Below are positions 45,569 through 54,081 of a stretch of 64,000 nt of DNA, piece after piece. Positions within the stretch are counted from its first letter, which is position 1, and each line of letters starts with the position of its first letter. The notes beneath the pieces are model-generated. The model was not told where the DNA came from and did not search any database. It saw only the letters and a list, made by a program, of their open reading frames with translations. Source of the DNA: JAKVAV01 sp047632755 (GTDB lineage Bacteria > Bacteroidota > Bacteroidia > Flavobacteriales_D > Cryomorphaceae); contig JBLIDT010000008.1 of the NCBI GenBank assembly GCA_047632755.1, positions 1-64,000 of the forward strand, read 5' to 3'. The translations under genes and the position numbers were made by a program.

Positions 45569-45694
45569 CTAATCAGAGCCAATGCTGCTCATTGGCACTG
45601 CATCATCGGTCGCTTTATTTTGAGAATACGACTGGTTGAATAGCACAAAAGCGTCGACTCCATATCCTTGTGAGCGACCTAGGATTTTCCACTT
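45569..45694 (-). pseudogene. Possible 3' remnant of a minus-strand gene
   Basis: After a TAA, the minus strand reads KWKILGRSQGYGVDAFVLFN and on (41 residues) to a TAG, 19 bp before a hairpin with a T-run in the right direction. No start codon precedes it. Another frame just upstream reads GIRGIHPDKWVGVKVEN, which could be the preceding piece after a frameshift. The family is not recognised. Confidence 0.35.
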
Positions 45695-45760
45695 TTACCC
45701 CAACCCATTTATCTGGATGAATGCCACGGATTCCGTATATTCGGGCAGACAAAAAATGAT

Positions 45761-46309
45761 ATGAGACTGATCAAGAATATTTTGTTTTGCTTTTTTTTGA
45801 CACTCTTTATTTCCTCCTGTGAGGAGATTTTCGAGGATGACGCTCAAAATGATGGCGTAGAGTATTTCGAATGCAAGATAAACGGAGAGCACTTTGAAGG
45901 AGTAGGTATTCCTAGCCAATGCAACAAACTGACTTTTGATTATTTCACAGAACCCTATTTGGATTTGCCTGCAGGCTACATGGGAATGGGCGCAAATAAC
46001 TGCGTCGACACCATGGCACTGCTTCTAACTTTTCAAGGGGTGACACCAGAAATTACTGGTGCTAGCTCGCTCGAATCCCTCAATTTTGCCGATTCATTTA
46101 GACCGTTATTTAGTTCTGCCAATGGCAAAATTTATAATCGCTTACTCGATGGAAACTTGAAAATCGATCAATTCACTGGACGAATAAAGAATGCAACCGG
46201 AAGGTTTTCCGGTACTTTTGAAATGAGATTGATAGATTCCGAAAAAACGGATACCCTTACCATTACCGATGGTCAATTCAATTTCTATATTTCCAGAAGG
46301 CTTCATTGA
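45761..46309 (+). CDS. Lipoprotein, DUF6252-like, unknown function
   Basis: 182 residues with lipoprotein signal MRLIKNILFCFFLTLFISSC followed by an acidic stretch (EEIFEDDAQNDG). The mature part has a small beta-rich domain: FECKINGEHFEGVG near the start and a C-terminal FSGTFEMRLIDSE.. TITDGQFNFYI strand pair. This matches the style of DUF6252-type Bacteroidota lipoproteins, in which a short N-terminal strand pair precedes a C-terminal TGTFxF element. Function unknown. A strong terminator with a GAAA loop follows. Confidence 0.75.
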   Translation: MRLIKNILFCFFLTLFISSCEEIFEDDAQNDGVEYFECKINGEHFEGVGIPSQCNKLTFDYFTEPYLDLPAGYMGMGANNCVDTMALLLTFQGVTPEITGASSLESLNFADSFRPLFSSANGKIYNRLLDGNLKIDQFTGRIKNATGRFSGTFEMRLIDSEKTDTLTITDGQFNFYISRRLH

Positions 46310-46332
46310 AAGAAATCAATGAATAGAGACAT

Positions 46333-46358
46333 AAAAAGCCGCTGAAAAGCGGCTTTTT
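46333..46358 (+). terminator. Rho-independent terminator of the lipoprotein gene
   Basis: AAAAAGCCGCT/AGCGGCTTTTT, an 11-bp perfect stem with a GAAA tetraloop, 23 bp after the stop. Confidence 0.9.
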
Positions 46359-46529
46359 GGTTTAGTCACATTCGGTACTACTAAACTCCACATTTTCGCT
46401 GGTGGCCTCATTTTGCAAGAGTTTAGGGCTTACATGGAAATGAGTTGCCAAATTGAATTTTCTTGTAACCGTTGTTCTTTCCATCTTTGTCGCAGAAAAC
46501 TAAATAGCCTATAGCTGGCTCTTTTGCCG

Positions 46530-47390
46530 ATGAAAAGTCGAATTAAAAACTTCCTGAAAGATAGATTTCTTATTCTCAAAATCAGAAACAGATTCAATCC
46601 GTCAGTCCAGATCGGGCAGCGGCAGATGTTTCTGCAATACCGCGAGCAAGCAGGAAAAGATGAGTTGCCATCCATTTCGGAAACGGGGTTTCGCGTGTTT
46701 TCTCAATTCGAGGAAGACGGGATGTTGCTTTTCATCTTTTCGGTTCTTGGAATGGAAAAGAAGGTTTTCGTGGAGATAGGGTCTGACGATGGAGTAAACA
46801 GCAACTCGGCGAATCTCTACTTCAATTTTGGATGGCGAGGTTTATTCATCGATGGCAATCCAGCTAGCATCAAAAGAGGAAAGCGATTTTTCAGTAAGTA
46901 TCCACATTCTTGGTTTTATCAGCCGAAGTTTTTATGCGCTAAGGTCAACCGTGAGAATGTCAATGAACTGATCAAGAACGCTGGAATCACGGGCGAGATC
47001 GGAATGCTTTCGATTGATATTGACGGATATGATTACTGGGTCTGGGATGCCTTGGAAGTGATCCAGCCACAAGTGGTGATTATTGAAACGCACAACGAAT
47101 TTGGAATGGAAAACATCGTGGTGCCTTACGATCCGAACTATTCCTATCCAGGAAAGCATCCAATCTACCACGGTGCTTCGCCAATAGCTATGACCAAACT
47201 GGCCAATAAAAAGGGCTATCGATTGGTGGGTGCCAATGAGCTTGGCTTCAATTTCATTTTCGTAAAAAATGGATTGGCCGATAGCCAAATACCAGAAGTT
47301 TCTGTTGAATCGGTATTGACTCATCCGTCCGTAGCAGAAGGGCATGAGCAGTTTGAAGAGATCGAGGATTGGGAGTACTTGGAGGGGTAA
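46530..47390 (+). CDS. FkbM-like SAM-dependent methyltransferase family protein
   Basis: 286 residues from the ATG at 46530; a TTG two codons upstream is possible. The class I methyltransferase motif is VFVEIGSDDGVNSNSANLYF (about 84-103) with the acidic end of strand 2 in GLFIDGNPASI and a later LSIDIDGYDYWVWDAL, which is close to the FkbM pattern (GLDIDGxDY...L). There is a long C-terminal acidic tail (EGHEQFEEIEDWEYLEG). It probably methylates a sugar or similar small acceptor. The acceptor is unknown, and no glycan cluster surrounds it. Confidence 0.75.
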   Translation: MKSRIKNFLKDRFLILKIRNRFNPSVQIGQRQMFLQYREQAGKDELPSISETGFRVFSQFEEDGMLLFIFSVLGMEKKVFVEIGSDDGVNSNSANLYFNFGWRGLFIDGNPASIKRGKRFFSKYPHSWFYQPKFLCAKVNRENVNELIKNAGITGEIGMLSIDIDGYDYWVWDALEVIQPQVVIIETHNEFGMENIVVPYDPNYSYPGKHPIYHGASPIAMTKLANKKGYRLVGANELGFNFIFVKNGLADSQIPEVSVESVLTHPSVAEGHEQFEEIEDWEYLEG

Positions 47391-47456
47391 TGAGCTAAAG
47401 ACTTGATTTCACAAAAGGTATTTTATCTATGTTACCTTTATTCAAACTTCACTCAC

Positions 47457-47801
47457 ATGGAACAGACGGTAACACCAGCTCAAAAGCCCTTTCCGAAATG
47501 GATTTTGCCTTACTCAATTGCTGTGACTCTTTTGCATGGGGCAGCTCTTGTTTCATGGATCGTTCTTTTCAATCTTACTCCAGAATTAGGTCATGCCGAG
47601 CGTGTTGATCTCTTTAATGGATATTGGATTATCCCCGAGTTAATCGGAGCCAGATGGTTTAGTGGAATCTTACTCTTACTTTCTCTTAGCGTGGTCATAA
47701 TTGCTGGAAGAATGGCCGATCAAGGAAAAGGCTCGACAGCGATTATCGTTTTGGTTCTCAACCTCTGTTTTGTGCTGATGAGTGGCTGGAGTTTGCTCTA
47801 G
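47457..47801 (+). CDS. Small membrane protein, three helices, hypothetical
   Basis: 114 residues from MEQTVTPAQKPFPKW. An upstream in-frame start at 47403 (TTG) would add 18 residues and is unlikely. Three predicted transmembrane helices: about 15-37, 60-82 and 90-110, with a polar loop (NLTPELGHAERVDLFNGYWI) outside or inside. No family recognised. It starts about 65 bp after the FkbM-like gene on the same strand and could share its transcript. Confidence 0.7.
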   Translation: MEQTVTPAQKPFPKWILPYSIAVTLLHGAALVSWIVLFNLTPELGHAERVDLFNGYWIIPELIGARWFSGILLLLSLSVVIIAGRMADQGKGSTAIIVLVLNLCFVLMSGWSLL

Positions 47802-47828
47802 GCTCATACTCGTTTATAAGCTTCGAAG

Positions 47829-48056
47829 ATGTCTTCTTTTGGCCATGTCAGGGACATGATGGCGTGGTACACCGCCAATCTCAAGATTAGAAGGTTCGTT
47901 GCAGCGAAAGCTCAGCTCAAAGAACTAGATAAAGCCCAGTGAGAGCGAATCAAAAAGCATATCAGAGCCAATAAGAGAAGAGAGAAACGGCTTTGGATTT
48001 GTGCATCAGCCATAGTTCTGATTTCCTTACTATTGCTCATCCATTGGTACCTTTAA
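47829..48056 (+). pseudogene. Small membrane-anchored protein gene with one in-frame TGA
   Basis: The frame from ATG 47829 to TAA 48054 has 75 sense positions interrupted only by TGA at codon 38. The first part reads MSSFGHVRDMMAWYTANLKI and on, the second ERIKKHIRANKRREKRLW followed by a C-terminal hydrophobic helix. I recall a common Bacteroidota small-protein family starting MSxFGHxxDM with a basic helix and a C-terminal membrane segment; this looks like a shortened, broken member. No selenocysteine system or other reason to decode TGA is visible. Confidence 0.7.
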
Positions 48057-48241
48057 TTGTTTCAAACTAAAGCACTGTTTTTGAGGCTATTTTCACTTTT
48101 CAAAAAAGTACGTTTTCGAGCCGGCTAGTCACAATACCTCTCTACCTAAAGCCCGTTGCCGAAACTTTTTGTCTTTTCTTACACGCTTTCGATAACATCA
48201 AATCGTTTTTCGGTTGAGCCAATTAGTGGCCACTTCTTATT

Positions 48242-49063
48242 TTATTCAGACACGACGAGAATAGAGATTCCCTTGTCGTTATTGATGAGGTTTTCCCGAT
48301 CTAATGATGAGATAAAGGAGAGATTTCCGCTATCGTTTGCCATTACTGCGATCATTTTAGCGCCTACTTTTTCTGCGTACTTTATTGTTTGATTGGCAAA
48401 TCCAACAGAGAACTCCGTCATTTCTTCCCTCACACGTTCACTAGATATTCCCTCTTGGGTAAAAAACTCTTCGGCTTTTTCAATGTTTTTATGGATGCTT
48501 TTGCTGATTTCAGCAGCGGGCCGATTGATCGAATAGAAGTGAACATCGGCATTAAAATGGCTGGCTAGCATGGCTACCGAATTCACTTTATTCTCAAATT
48601 TTTCGTGACCTCCAAAAGGGAATACTATACTGGTGATTCCTGATTTGGCATCAACTACGTCAGGAACTGTCAACACTGGAGCAGGAGACCTTTCGGCTAT
48701 TTTTAAAGCATCGGCGCCAAAAAGTTTTTGCCTGATTCCCTTCGAGCCATGGGTCCCCATCACGACCAATACAATTTCGGGCTCTGAAGCCGCCGCAGGG
48801 ATAGCTGTTAATATGCTGCCCTCTTGAATGCTGTAATTGGCTGTTACTGCATGCTCAACCATCGCGCTCTGGCACAATTCGTCGAGGTACTCCTCTAATT
48901 GATCTAAAGTTCTGTTTTTCTCTTTGAGAAGTTTTTCAGTTGCTCCACCTTTGATATGTAGAAGCTCAATCTCTTGCTTACCAACTGCTGATACTTGGCA
49001 AGCGAGTTCAAATGCATTTTCAGCTGCAGACGAGAAATCAGTAGGAACTAATATTTTGTTCAT
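48242..49063 (-). CDS. Universal stress protein, two-domain
   Basis: 273 residues with two UspA folds (about 1-145 and 150-273). The first has the full start MNKILVPTDFSSAAENAFELA and the nucleotide loop VVMGTHGSKGIRQKLFG (G-2x-G-9x-G type), so it probably binds ATP. The second begins IVFPFGGHEKFENKV and is degenerate. Cytoplasmic; typically induced under energy or oxygen stress. It is divergent from an HD-domain gene across 134 bp. Its domain plan matches the USP at 26.2 kb, but the sequences differ widely. Confidence 0.92.
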   Translation of the reverse strand: MNKILVPTDFSSAAENAFELACQVSAVGKQEIELLHIKGGATEKLLKEKNRTLDQLEEYLDELCQSAMVEHAVTANYSIQEGSILTAIPAAASEPEIVLVVMGTHGSKGIRQKLFGADALKIAERSPAPVLTVPDVVDAKSGITSIVFPFGGHEKFENKVNSVAMLASHFNADVHFYSINRPAAEISKSIHKNIEKAEEFFTQEGISSERVREEMTEFSVGFANQTIKYAEKVGAKMIAVMANDSGNLSFISSLDRENLINNDKGISILVVSE

Positions 49064-49197
49064 GAATATTGTATTTCTGCGCTAAAAGTGCAAAGTTTTT
49101 TTGAATCAGATGACGAATAGATTGCTAGAGAATTGCGTTGGATTAGGAAACTATTAACTTAGGCACGCAGTATAGTAAGCGACGACTCAACTTTTGA

Positions 49198-49773
49198 ATG
49201 ATAAAATACAAGAACATTTACGGCAGTATCTTCAAAAGACTTGAAGATAATCTCGATGAGAACTTGACGTACCATAATTTAGAGCATACCCATTTGGTGC
49301 TTAGCAGGGCACGGGAAATCGCCGAAATTGAGGGTGTTAGCGAACGTGAATTCATACTCATTGAAATTGCAGCGGTTTATCATGACAGCGGTTTTTTGGT
49401 TTCTCGTCAAGAACACGAGAAGCGCGGATGTGAGTTGGCCAGAGCAGAATTGATAGATGAGGATTTTACTCAGGATGAGATCGAGTCCATTTGCGGAATG
49501 ATCATGGCAACAAGGATTCCGCAAACACCCACCAATCAGATGGAAAGAGTGCTAGTGGATGCCGATTTGTATTACTTGGGTACTGAGGATTATGATAAAT
49601 ATTCGAATTTTCTCTACGCAGAATTGAAATTTTTCAATCAGGCACTGAGCGATGAGGACTGGAAACAGATTCAAATTAAGTTTCTAGAGACCCATCAATA
49701 TACTACTGACTTCGCCAAGGATCACTTGGAGCCCGCCAAGAAGTTACACCTTGAGAGAATTAAAAAATCATAG
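49198..49773 (+). CDS. HD-domain phosphohydrolase
   Basis: 191 residues. The metal-binding HD pattern is complete: H26/H30 in LTYHNLEHT, H62-D63 in AAVYHDSGF and a later Asp in VLVDADLYYLG. YHNLEH...YHDSGF and QEHEKRG place it among small HD hydrolases related to predicted metal-dependent phosphatases (nucleotide or cyclic-nucleotide substrates). It is cytoplasmic, with no other domain. The pseudouridine synthase gene starts 8 bp after its stop, so the two are one operon. Confidence 0.88.
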   Translation: MIKYKNIYGSIFKRLEDNLDENLTYHNLEHTHLVLSRAREIAEIEGVSEREFILIEIAAVYHDSGFLVSRQEHEKRGCELARAELIDEDFTQDEIESICGMIMATRIPQTPTNQMERVLVDADLYYLGTEDYDKYSNFLYAELKFFNQALSDEDWKQIQIKFLETHQYTTDFAKDHLEPAKKLHLERIKKS

Positions 49774-49781
49774 CAAGAGAA

Positions 49782-50669
49782 GTGAATAACTTTAATTCTG
49801 AATCGGATTTTCACAGAGAGAGTGATTTAGGATTAAACTTCATTGAAAAGCACGTGGTGCCGAGCCCCTCTCAAATGCGTTTGAGCGATTACGCCGTTGC
49901 TAAATTCGAATCTTTACCTTCTCGAAAAAGCGTCAAAAAGGCCATTAAGCGAGGACTTCTCTTGGTAAATGGAGAAGTGTCCGAGACTGGACATTGGGTT
50001 AAAGAAGGGGAAATTCTCACCGTAATAACTGACGAAACAGTTCGGCCAATCTACGAGCGATCCATTGAAATTCTCTTCGAGGATGATCATTTAGCTGCGG
50101 TGCAGAAACCCGCCGATCTCCCCGTAAGCGGAAATTCATTTCGCACACTTCAGAATGCGCTTTCATTCAACTTAGTTCACTCTTCTCAAAAGGATGCTTT
50201 AACCGTTCCGCGGCCTGTTCACCGTCTTGATCGACTAACAGGTGGTGTTATTCTGATTGCAAAAACACTGAGCGCCGCCGCCCATTTAGGAAGTCAATTT
50301 GAAAACCGAACAGTAGTAAAGACTTATCTAGCTTGGGTTTCTGGCGCTATCGAATCAGGGATGATTTTTGAAAACCCGATCGAAGGAAAAGAAGCCATTA
50401 CTGAAATTGAACCAGTCAGAAGCCTCAATCACCGTCGATTTTCTGAGCTTACATTGGTGGAAGCCAAACCAAAAACGGGTAGGAGAAATCAAATAAGAAT
50501 CCATTTATCTGACACAGGCTGCCCCATCTTGGGTGATATGAAGTTCAGCGGCCTTAAATCAGGAAAGGGACTCTTTCTGTTCGCGAAGAAGATCTCTTTC
50601 GTTCATCCATTTTCGAATGAGAAGCTAGAAATCGAAGCACAAGTTCCGAAGAAATTTGAATTGGGTTAA
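49782..50669 (+). CDS. RluA-family pseudouridine synthase with S4 domain
   Basis: 295 residues with a GTG start 8 bp after the HD gene. An S4-type RNA-binding segment (about 32-85; MRLSDYAVAKFESLPSRKSV) precedes the catalytic domain. The catalytic motif HRLDRLTGG (D150) and the C-terminal RRNQIRIHLSDTGCPILGD are diagnostic of the RluA/RluD family that isomerises uridine in 23S rRNA or tRNA. The position it modifies cannot be told. The first about 25 residues are less conserved, so an internal start is possible. Confidence 0.9.
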   Translation: MNNFNSESDFHRESDLGLNFIEKHVVPSPSQMRLSDYAVAKFESLPSRKSVKKAIKRGLLLVNGEVSETGHWVKEGEILTVITDETVRPIYERSIEILFEDDHLAAVQKPADLPVSGNSFRTLQNALSFNLVHSSQKDALTVPRPVHRLDRLTGGVILIAKTLSAAAHLGSQFENRTVVKTYLAWVSGAIESGMIFENPIEGKEAITEIEPVRSLNHRRFSELTLVEAKPKTGRRNQIRIHLSDTGCPILGDMKFSGLKSGKGLFLFAKKISFVHPFSNEKLEIEAQVPKKFELG

Positions 50670-50683
50670 GCCTCAATCACTCT

Positions 50684-51208
50684 TTATTCAAATCGAATAA
50701 AGTCCACTTCTAAAAGAAAAGGATCTTCCTTTTTGTCGCTTTTAATTATTCCCATTCGGATAATTGAGGCAAGATCATCTTTCGAAATCTTGTCTCCCGT
50801 TTTATCACCTATTCTCCATTCGTCAAAGTCACCTATGCCAAAACTGGTTTCTTGCCAATCTTTGGTCGGAGTGAATTCTGCTTTGTAAAAAGGCATGTAG
50901 AATGGTTCGGAGGTTTTAAGTCTAAAGCCAAAGGTGCCGCCGAATCCACGGTGTCTGATCGTTAGCTTTTTGTACTTCGAAAGATCAAACTCTCCTCTTG
51001 GCCCTTGAAATGAGGCGAACCCTCCATTGTTCGCTAGGCTCAATATGCCTTCGAAAATTACTGAAGTTTCGGTGTAGTCAAGCTTGCTTTGAGAAAGCCC
51101 ACCCATAACGCCGTCGTTGACGACAGTCCAGTTATTTGTGTCTGCTTTGTTAAAGTCCAATAAATAGGATGAAGTAATTATTGTCAAGAGGAGTAAAAGC
51201 GATTGCAT
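50684..51208 (-). CDS. CIA30-family protein (complex I intermediate-associated 30-like)
   Basis: 174 residues from the ATG before QSLLLLLTIITSS, a short signal peptide or anchor; an ATG three codons earlier is also possible. The jelly-roll domain shows WTVVNDGVMGGLSQSK, GGFASFQGPRGEFDLS and KLTIRHRGFGGTFGFRL, the family's marker stretches. CIA30-like proteins are carbohydrate-binding-like folds; bacterial members have no firm function, and the mitochondrial assembly role should not be carried over. Convergent with the pseudouridine synthase gene (14 bp apart). Confidence 0.88.
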   Translation of the reverse strand: MQSLLLLLTIITSSYLLDFNKADTNNWTVVNDGVMGGLSQSKLDYTETSVIFEGILSLANNGGFASFQGPRGEFDLSKYKKLTIRHRGFGGTFGFRLKTSEPFYMPFYKAEFTPTKDWQETSFGIGDFDEWRIGDKTGDKISKDDLASIIRMGIIKSDKKEDPFLLEVDFIRFE

Positions 51209-51248
51209 AAATATCAAACAAGCTAAATGGTCAACTGTTCTAAATCAG

Positions 51249-51752
51249 TTGCATTTGGGTATTTCCCGCTCCTTCTGCTCTATCGAAGTTTCTCATATTA
51301 AGAACACACTTTACGGTAAAATCTATTGCTCTCAAAATAAGTCCGATTGTGGCGATGATTATTTGACCAAGCCGTTTGGCACGGAAGTTCTGTTGCTGAA
51401 AATTGAAGCCATATTGGGCAGAAGGAGTTTCAAAGTTGCAAGAGAAGAGAAAATCAGCATTGGAAATTTCGAGTATTTTCCTGCAAAATGAGAACTTGTC
51501 TTCCTTGGTGAAACCATCAAACTTTTGCCAAAAGAGAATGCTCTCTTGGAACTCCTCCTCAAATATGTCAACCGCTTTATGCAGCGCTCGGAAGCTCTGC
51601 ACAAGATTTGGGGAAGTGAAGATTAATTTACCATTAGGAGTATGGATGTATGTGTAACGAAGCTTCTCAAAAAGCTTAGCATGGTTGCAGGAATTAGCAT
51701 TGAAAACATCCACGGAACTGGTTATAATCTTCAAGTCATTGAGGAAAGGTAA
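51249..51752 (+). pseudogene. Dead OmpR/PhoB-type response regulator, N-terminus missing
   Basis: One uninterrupted frame except for two stops (TGA 51489-51491 and TAA 51624-51626). It reads GDDYLTKPFGTEVLLLKIEA (end of a receiver domain, with the conserved K-P-F), then a linker, stop, ELVFLGETIKLLPKENALLE, RFMQRSEALHKIWGSED, stop, RSMDVCVTKLLKKL and ENIHGTGYNLQVIEE: a complete winged-helix output domain. The phosphorylation part is absent or scrambled before about 51340. An open frame of 223 codons on the other strand covers the same bases and is only its shadow. No histidine kinase is nearby. Confidence 0.9.
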
Positions 51753-51897
51753 CGCTGATTCTCCAGTGTCTTTTATGCAAAGTTTCCATCCAAAGCCCAG
51801 CTTCTTTGCACATGTCGAATAAGCAAGATTGTTTTGGGTGACTCGTGAAGGTATTCCAGCCTGAACATTTATTATTCCATTGAAATCCCCCTGCATC

Positions 51898-54081
51898 ATG
51901 TCTAAAACCATTATAGTATCAAACCGTCTTCCCGTCAGAATTGAAAAGGACGGTGACCAATTAAGCTATAAATCTAGCGAGGGCGGACTTGCTACTGGTT
52001 TAGGTTCTATTTATAAGGAGGGGAATAATATCTGGATTGGATGGCCTGGCGCTTCTTTTGACACGGAAGAACTGAAGGAAGAAGTTTCGCGTGGACTGGA
52101 AGAAGAGAGCATGAGACCCGTTTTTCTGACCGAAGATGAAGTGGAGTCATTTTATTTAGGTTTTAGCAATCAAACACTGTGGCCAGCTTTTCACTACTTC
52201 ATCCAATACATAGATTATAGGGACGATAATTGGGAGAGCTATTGTCGAGTAAACGAAAAGTTTGCAGAGGCAATATCTCAAAATCTCGACGAGGATGATA
52301 CCGTTTGGATTCACGACTACCAGCTGATGCTTGTGCCTGAATTGCTGAGGAAAAGTCATCCAAATATTACCATCGGGTTTTATCAGCACATTCCATTTCC
52401 CTCTTATGAAGTATTCAGAACGCTCCCTTGGCGCAGGGAATTGCTGGAGGGAGTCCTTGGCTCAGATTATATTGCCTTCCACACGTATGATGATATGCGG
52501 CACTTCTTGAGTTGTGTGCATCGATTGGTAGGATATCCTTACCAAGGCAATGAAATTCAAACCAAGAGTAGGATAGTCGTTGCAGATTCACTTCCCATGG
52601 GGATTGATTACAAAAAGTACGAAGAAAACTCTCGTCATCCCGAAGCACTAGAAAGAGAAGAGAGATACCGAGAATCCTTGGGAGATCAGCGTCTTATTTT
52701 ATCAATGGATAGGCTTGACTATTCAAAGGGAATCCCACGCCGTTTGAAAGCATTCGATGTTTTTTTGGAAACCTATCCTGAATATAAGGAGCAAGTGTCC
52801 TTGATGCTCATCGTAGTGCCTTCAAGAGATAAAGTTCCGAATTACCAATCCCTCAAAGAGCAAGTAGATGAGCTCGTGGGCAAAATCAACAGCAAACATG
52901 GAAGGATAAGTTGGACACCTATTCATTATTTCTACCGCAGCTATCCGTTCCGAGCTTTGGGTGCATTTTACAGAATGTGTGATGTGGCGATGATCACGCC
53001 ACTTCGAGATGGAATGAACTTGGTTTGCAAAGAATATGTGGCTTCTCGAGAAAACCAAGACGGCGTTTTGATTTTGAGTGAGATGGCGGGTGCTTCCAAA
53101 GAGCTTTCTGATGCGGTGCTTGTCAATCCGACCAATCAAAAACAAATGGTTGAAGCCTTAAAGTTGGCTCTTGAAATGAGTGTCGAAGAACAGCGGGCTC
53201 GGATGAAATTAATGCAGGCAACGGTCAAGAAATACAACATTTTCAATTGGGTAAATCTCTTTTTTAATAACCTCCAAATTGCAAAGGACAATCAAAAAGC
53301 CAGAGCAGTATTAAAATTGGAGGGAGCGAAGGAAAAAGCCATGATGGAGAAGTACCGAAGTGCTGACAAAAGATTGATTCTTTTGGATTATGACGGAACT
53401 CTGGTCGAATTCAATGAAGATCCTGAGGCCTGTTCTCCCGATGCAGATTTAGTTGATGCATTGATCGAACTCGGAAAATTGAAACAGAATAAGATTGTAA
53501 TCATCAGTGGGCGCAAAAAGGAAACGCTAGGGGCTTGGCTTAATAAATTGCCCGTTGACCTAGTCGGTGAACACGGCATGTGGTCCAAAGAAAAAGGTGG
53601 GAGCTGGATTCAAAACGGCGGAAATACTGACACAGAATGGAAGGAAGAGTCCATGGATATCATGAACTTTTATGTAGACCGAACGCCTGGATCATTTGTT
53701 GAGGAAAAAAGTCATTCGCTGGCTTGGCATTACCGAAAGGTTGAAAAAGGACTTGGTGAGGTGAGAAAGAGTGAATTGACGAGTCATCTAAAACACATGA
53801 TGAATGAGCGCGGATTTCACGTTTTGGACGGCGACCACGTGATCGAATTAAAGCCTGATTACACGAACAAAGGAAAAGTAGCAAGGCAAATTTCCGACCA
53901 GCATCAACCCGACTTTACTATTTGTGTGGGAGATGATACCACGGACGAATATATGTTTGAGGCATTGCCAAACGAAGCGTTCACCATCAAAGTGGGCATT
54001 GGCTCTAGCCACGCCCGATTTGGATTGGAATCAGTGAAAGAGGTAAGAGCTCTACTAGACAGACTTATTAGTCTAGGATAG
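51898..54081 (+). CDS. OtsA-OtsB fusion: trehalose-6-phosphate synthase/phosphatase
   Basis: 727 residues from MSKTIIVSNRLPV. A GT20 synthase domain (about 1-465; EGGLATGLGS, WIHDYQLMLVPELLR, FYQHIPFPSYEVFRTLPWR, LRDGMNLVCKEYVA) is fused to a HAD phosphatase (from about 490; LLDYDGTLVEFN with D497 and D499, then VGDDTTDEYMF). It makes trehalose from UDP-glucose and glucose-6-phosphate in one polypeptide, in the cytoplasm, as an osmo- or stress protectant. The six codons before the chosen ATG are poor. Its stop overlaps the GH15 gene's 3' end by 9 bp. Confidence 0.96.
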   Translation: MSKTIIVSNRLPVRIEKDGDQLSYKSSEGGLATGLGSIYKEGNNIWIGWPGASFDTEELKEEVSRGLEEESMRPVFLTEDEVESFYLGFSNQTLWPAFHYFIQYIDYRDDNWESYCRVNEKFAEAISQNLDEDDTVWIHDYQLMLVPELLRKSHPNITIGFYQHIPFPSYEVFRTLPWRRELLEGVLGSDYIAFHTYDDMRHFLSCVHRLVGYPYQGNEIQTKSRIVVADSLPMGIDYKKYEENSRHPEALEREERYRESLGDQRLILSMDRLDYSKGIPRRLKAFDVFLETYPEYKEQVSLMLIVVPSRDKVPNYQSLKEQVDELVGKINSKHGRISWTPIHYFYRSYPFRALGAFYRMCDVAMITPLRDGMNLVCKEYVASRENQDGVLILSEMAGASKELSDAVLVNPTNQKQMVEALKLALEMSVEEQRARMKLMQATVKKYNIFNWVNLFFNNLQIAKDNQKARAVLKLEGAKEKAMMEKYRSADKRLILLDYDGTLVEFNEDPEACSPDADLVDALIELGKLKQNKIVIISGRKKETLGAWLNKLPVDLVGEHGMWSKEKGGSWIQNGGNTDTEWKEESMDIMNFYVDRTPGSFVEEKSHSLAWHYRKVEKGLGEVRKSELTSHLKHMMNERGFHVLDGDHVIELKPDYTNKGKVARQISDQHQPDFTICVGDDTTDEYMFEALPNEAFTIKVGIGSSHARFGLESVKEVRALLDRLISLG

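Larger units (their letters stand above)
45444..45760. other. Gap between the polymerase gene and a lipoprotein gene
   Basis: Contains a hairpin that works best on the minus strand (45525-45550) and, on that strand, a protein-like tail ending just before it (45569-45694). The lipoprotein promoter should be near 45720-45760; no clear box. Confidence 0.5.

Noticed and set aside
48156..48392. 78-codon plus-strand frame near the second USP gene
   Set aside because: Most of it is antisense to the USP C-terminus; the left end has no motif.
51240..51911. 223-codon open frame on the minus strand
   Set aside because: It is antisense to a readable response-regulator pseudogene on the plus strand, has no recognisable motifs and overlaps the start of the trehalose gene.
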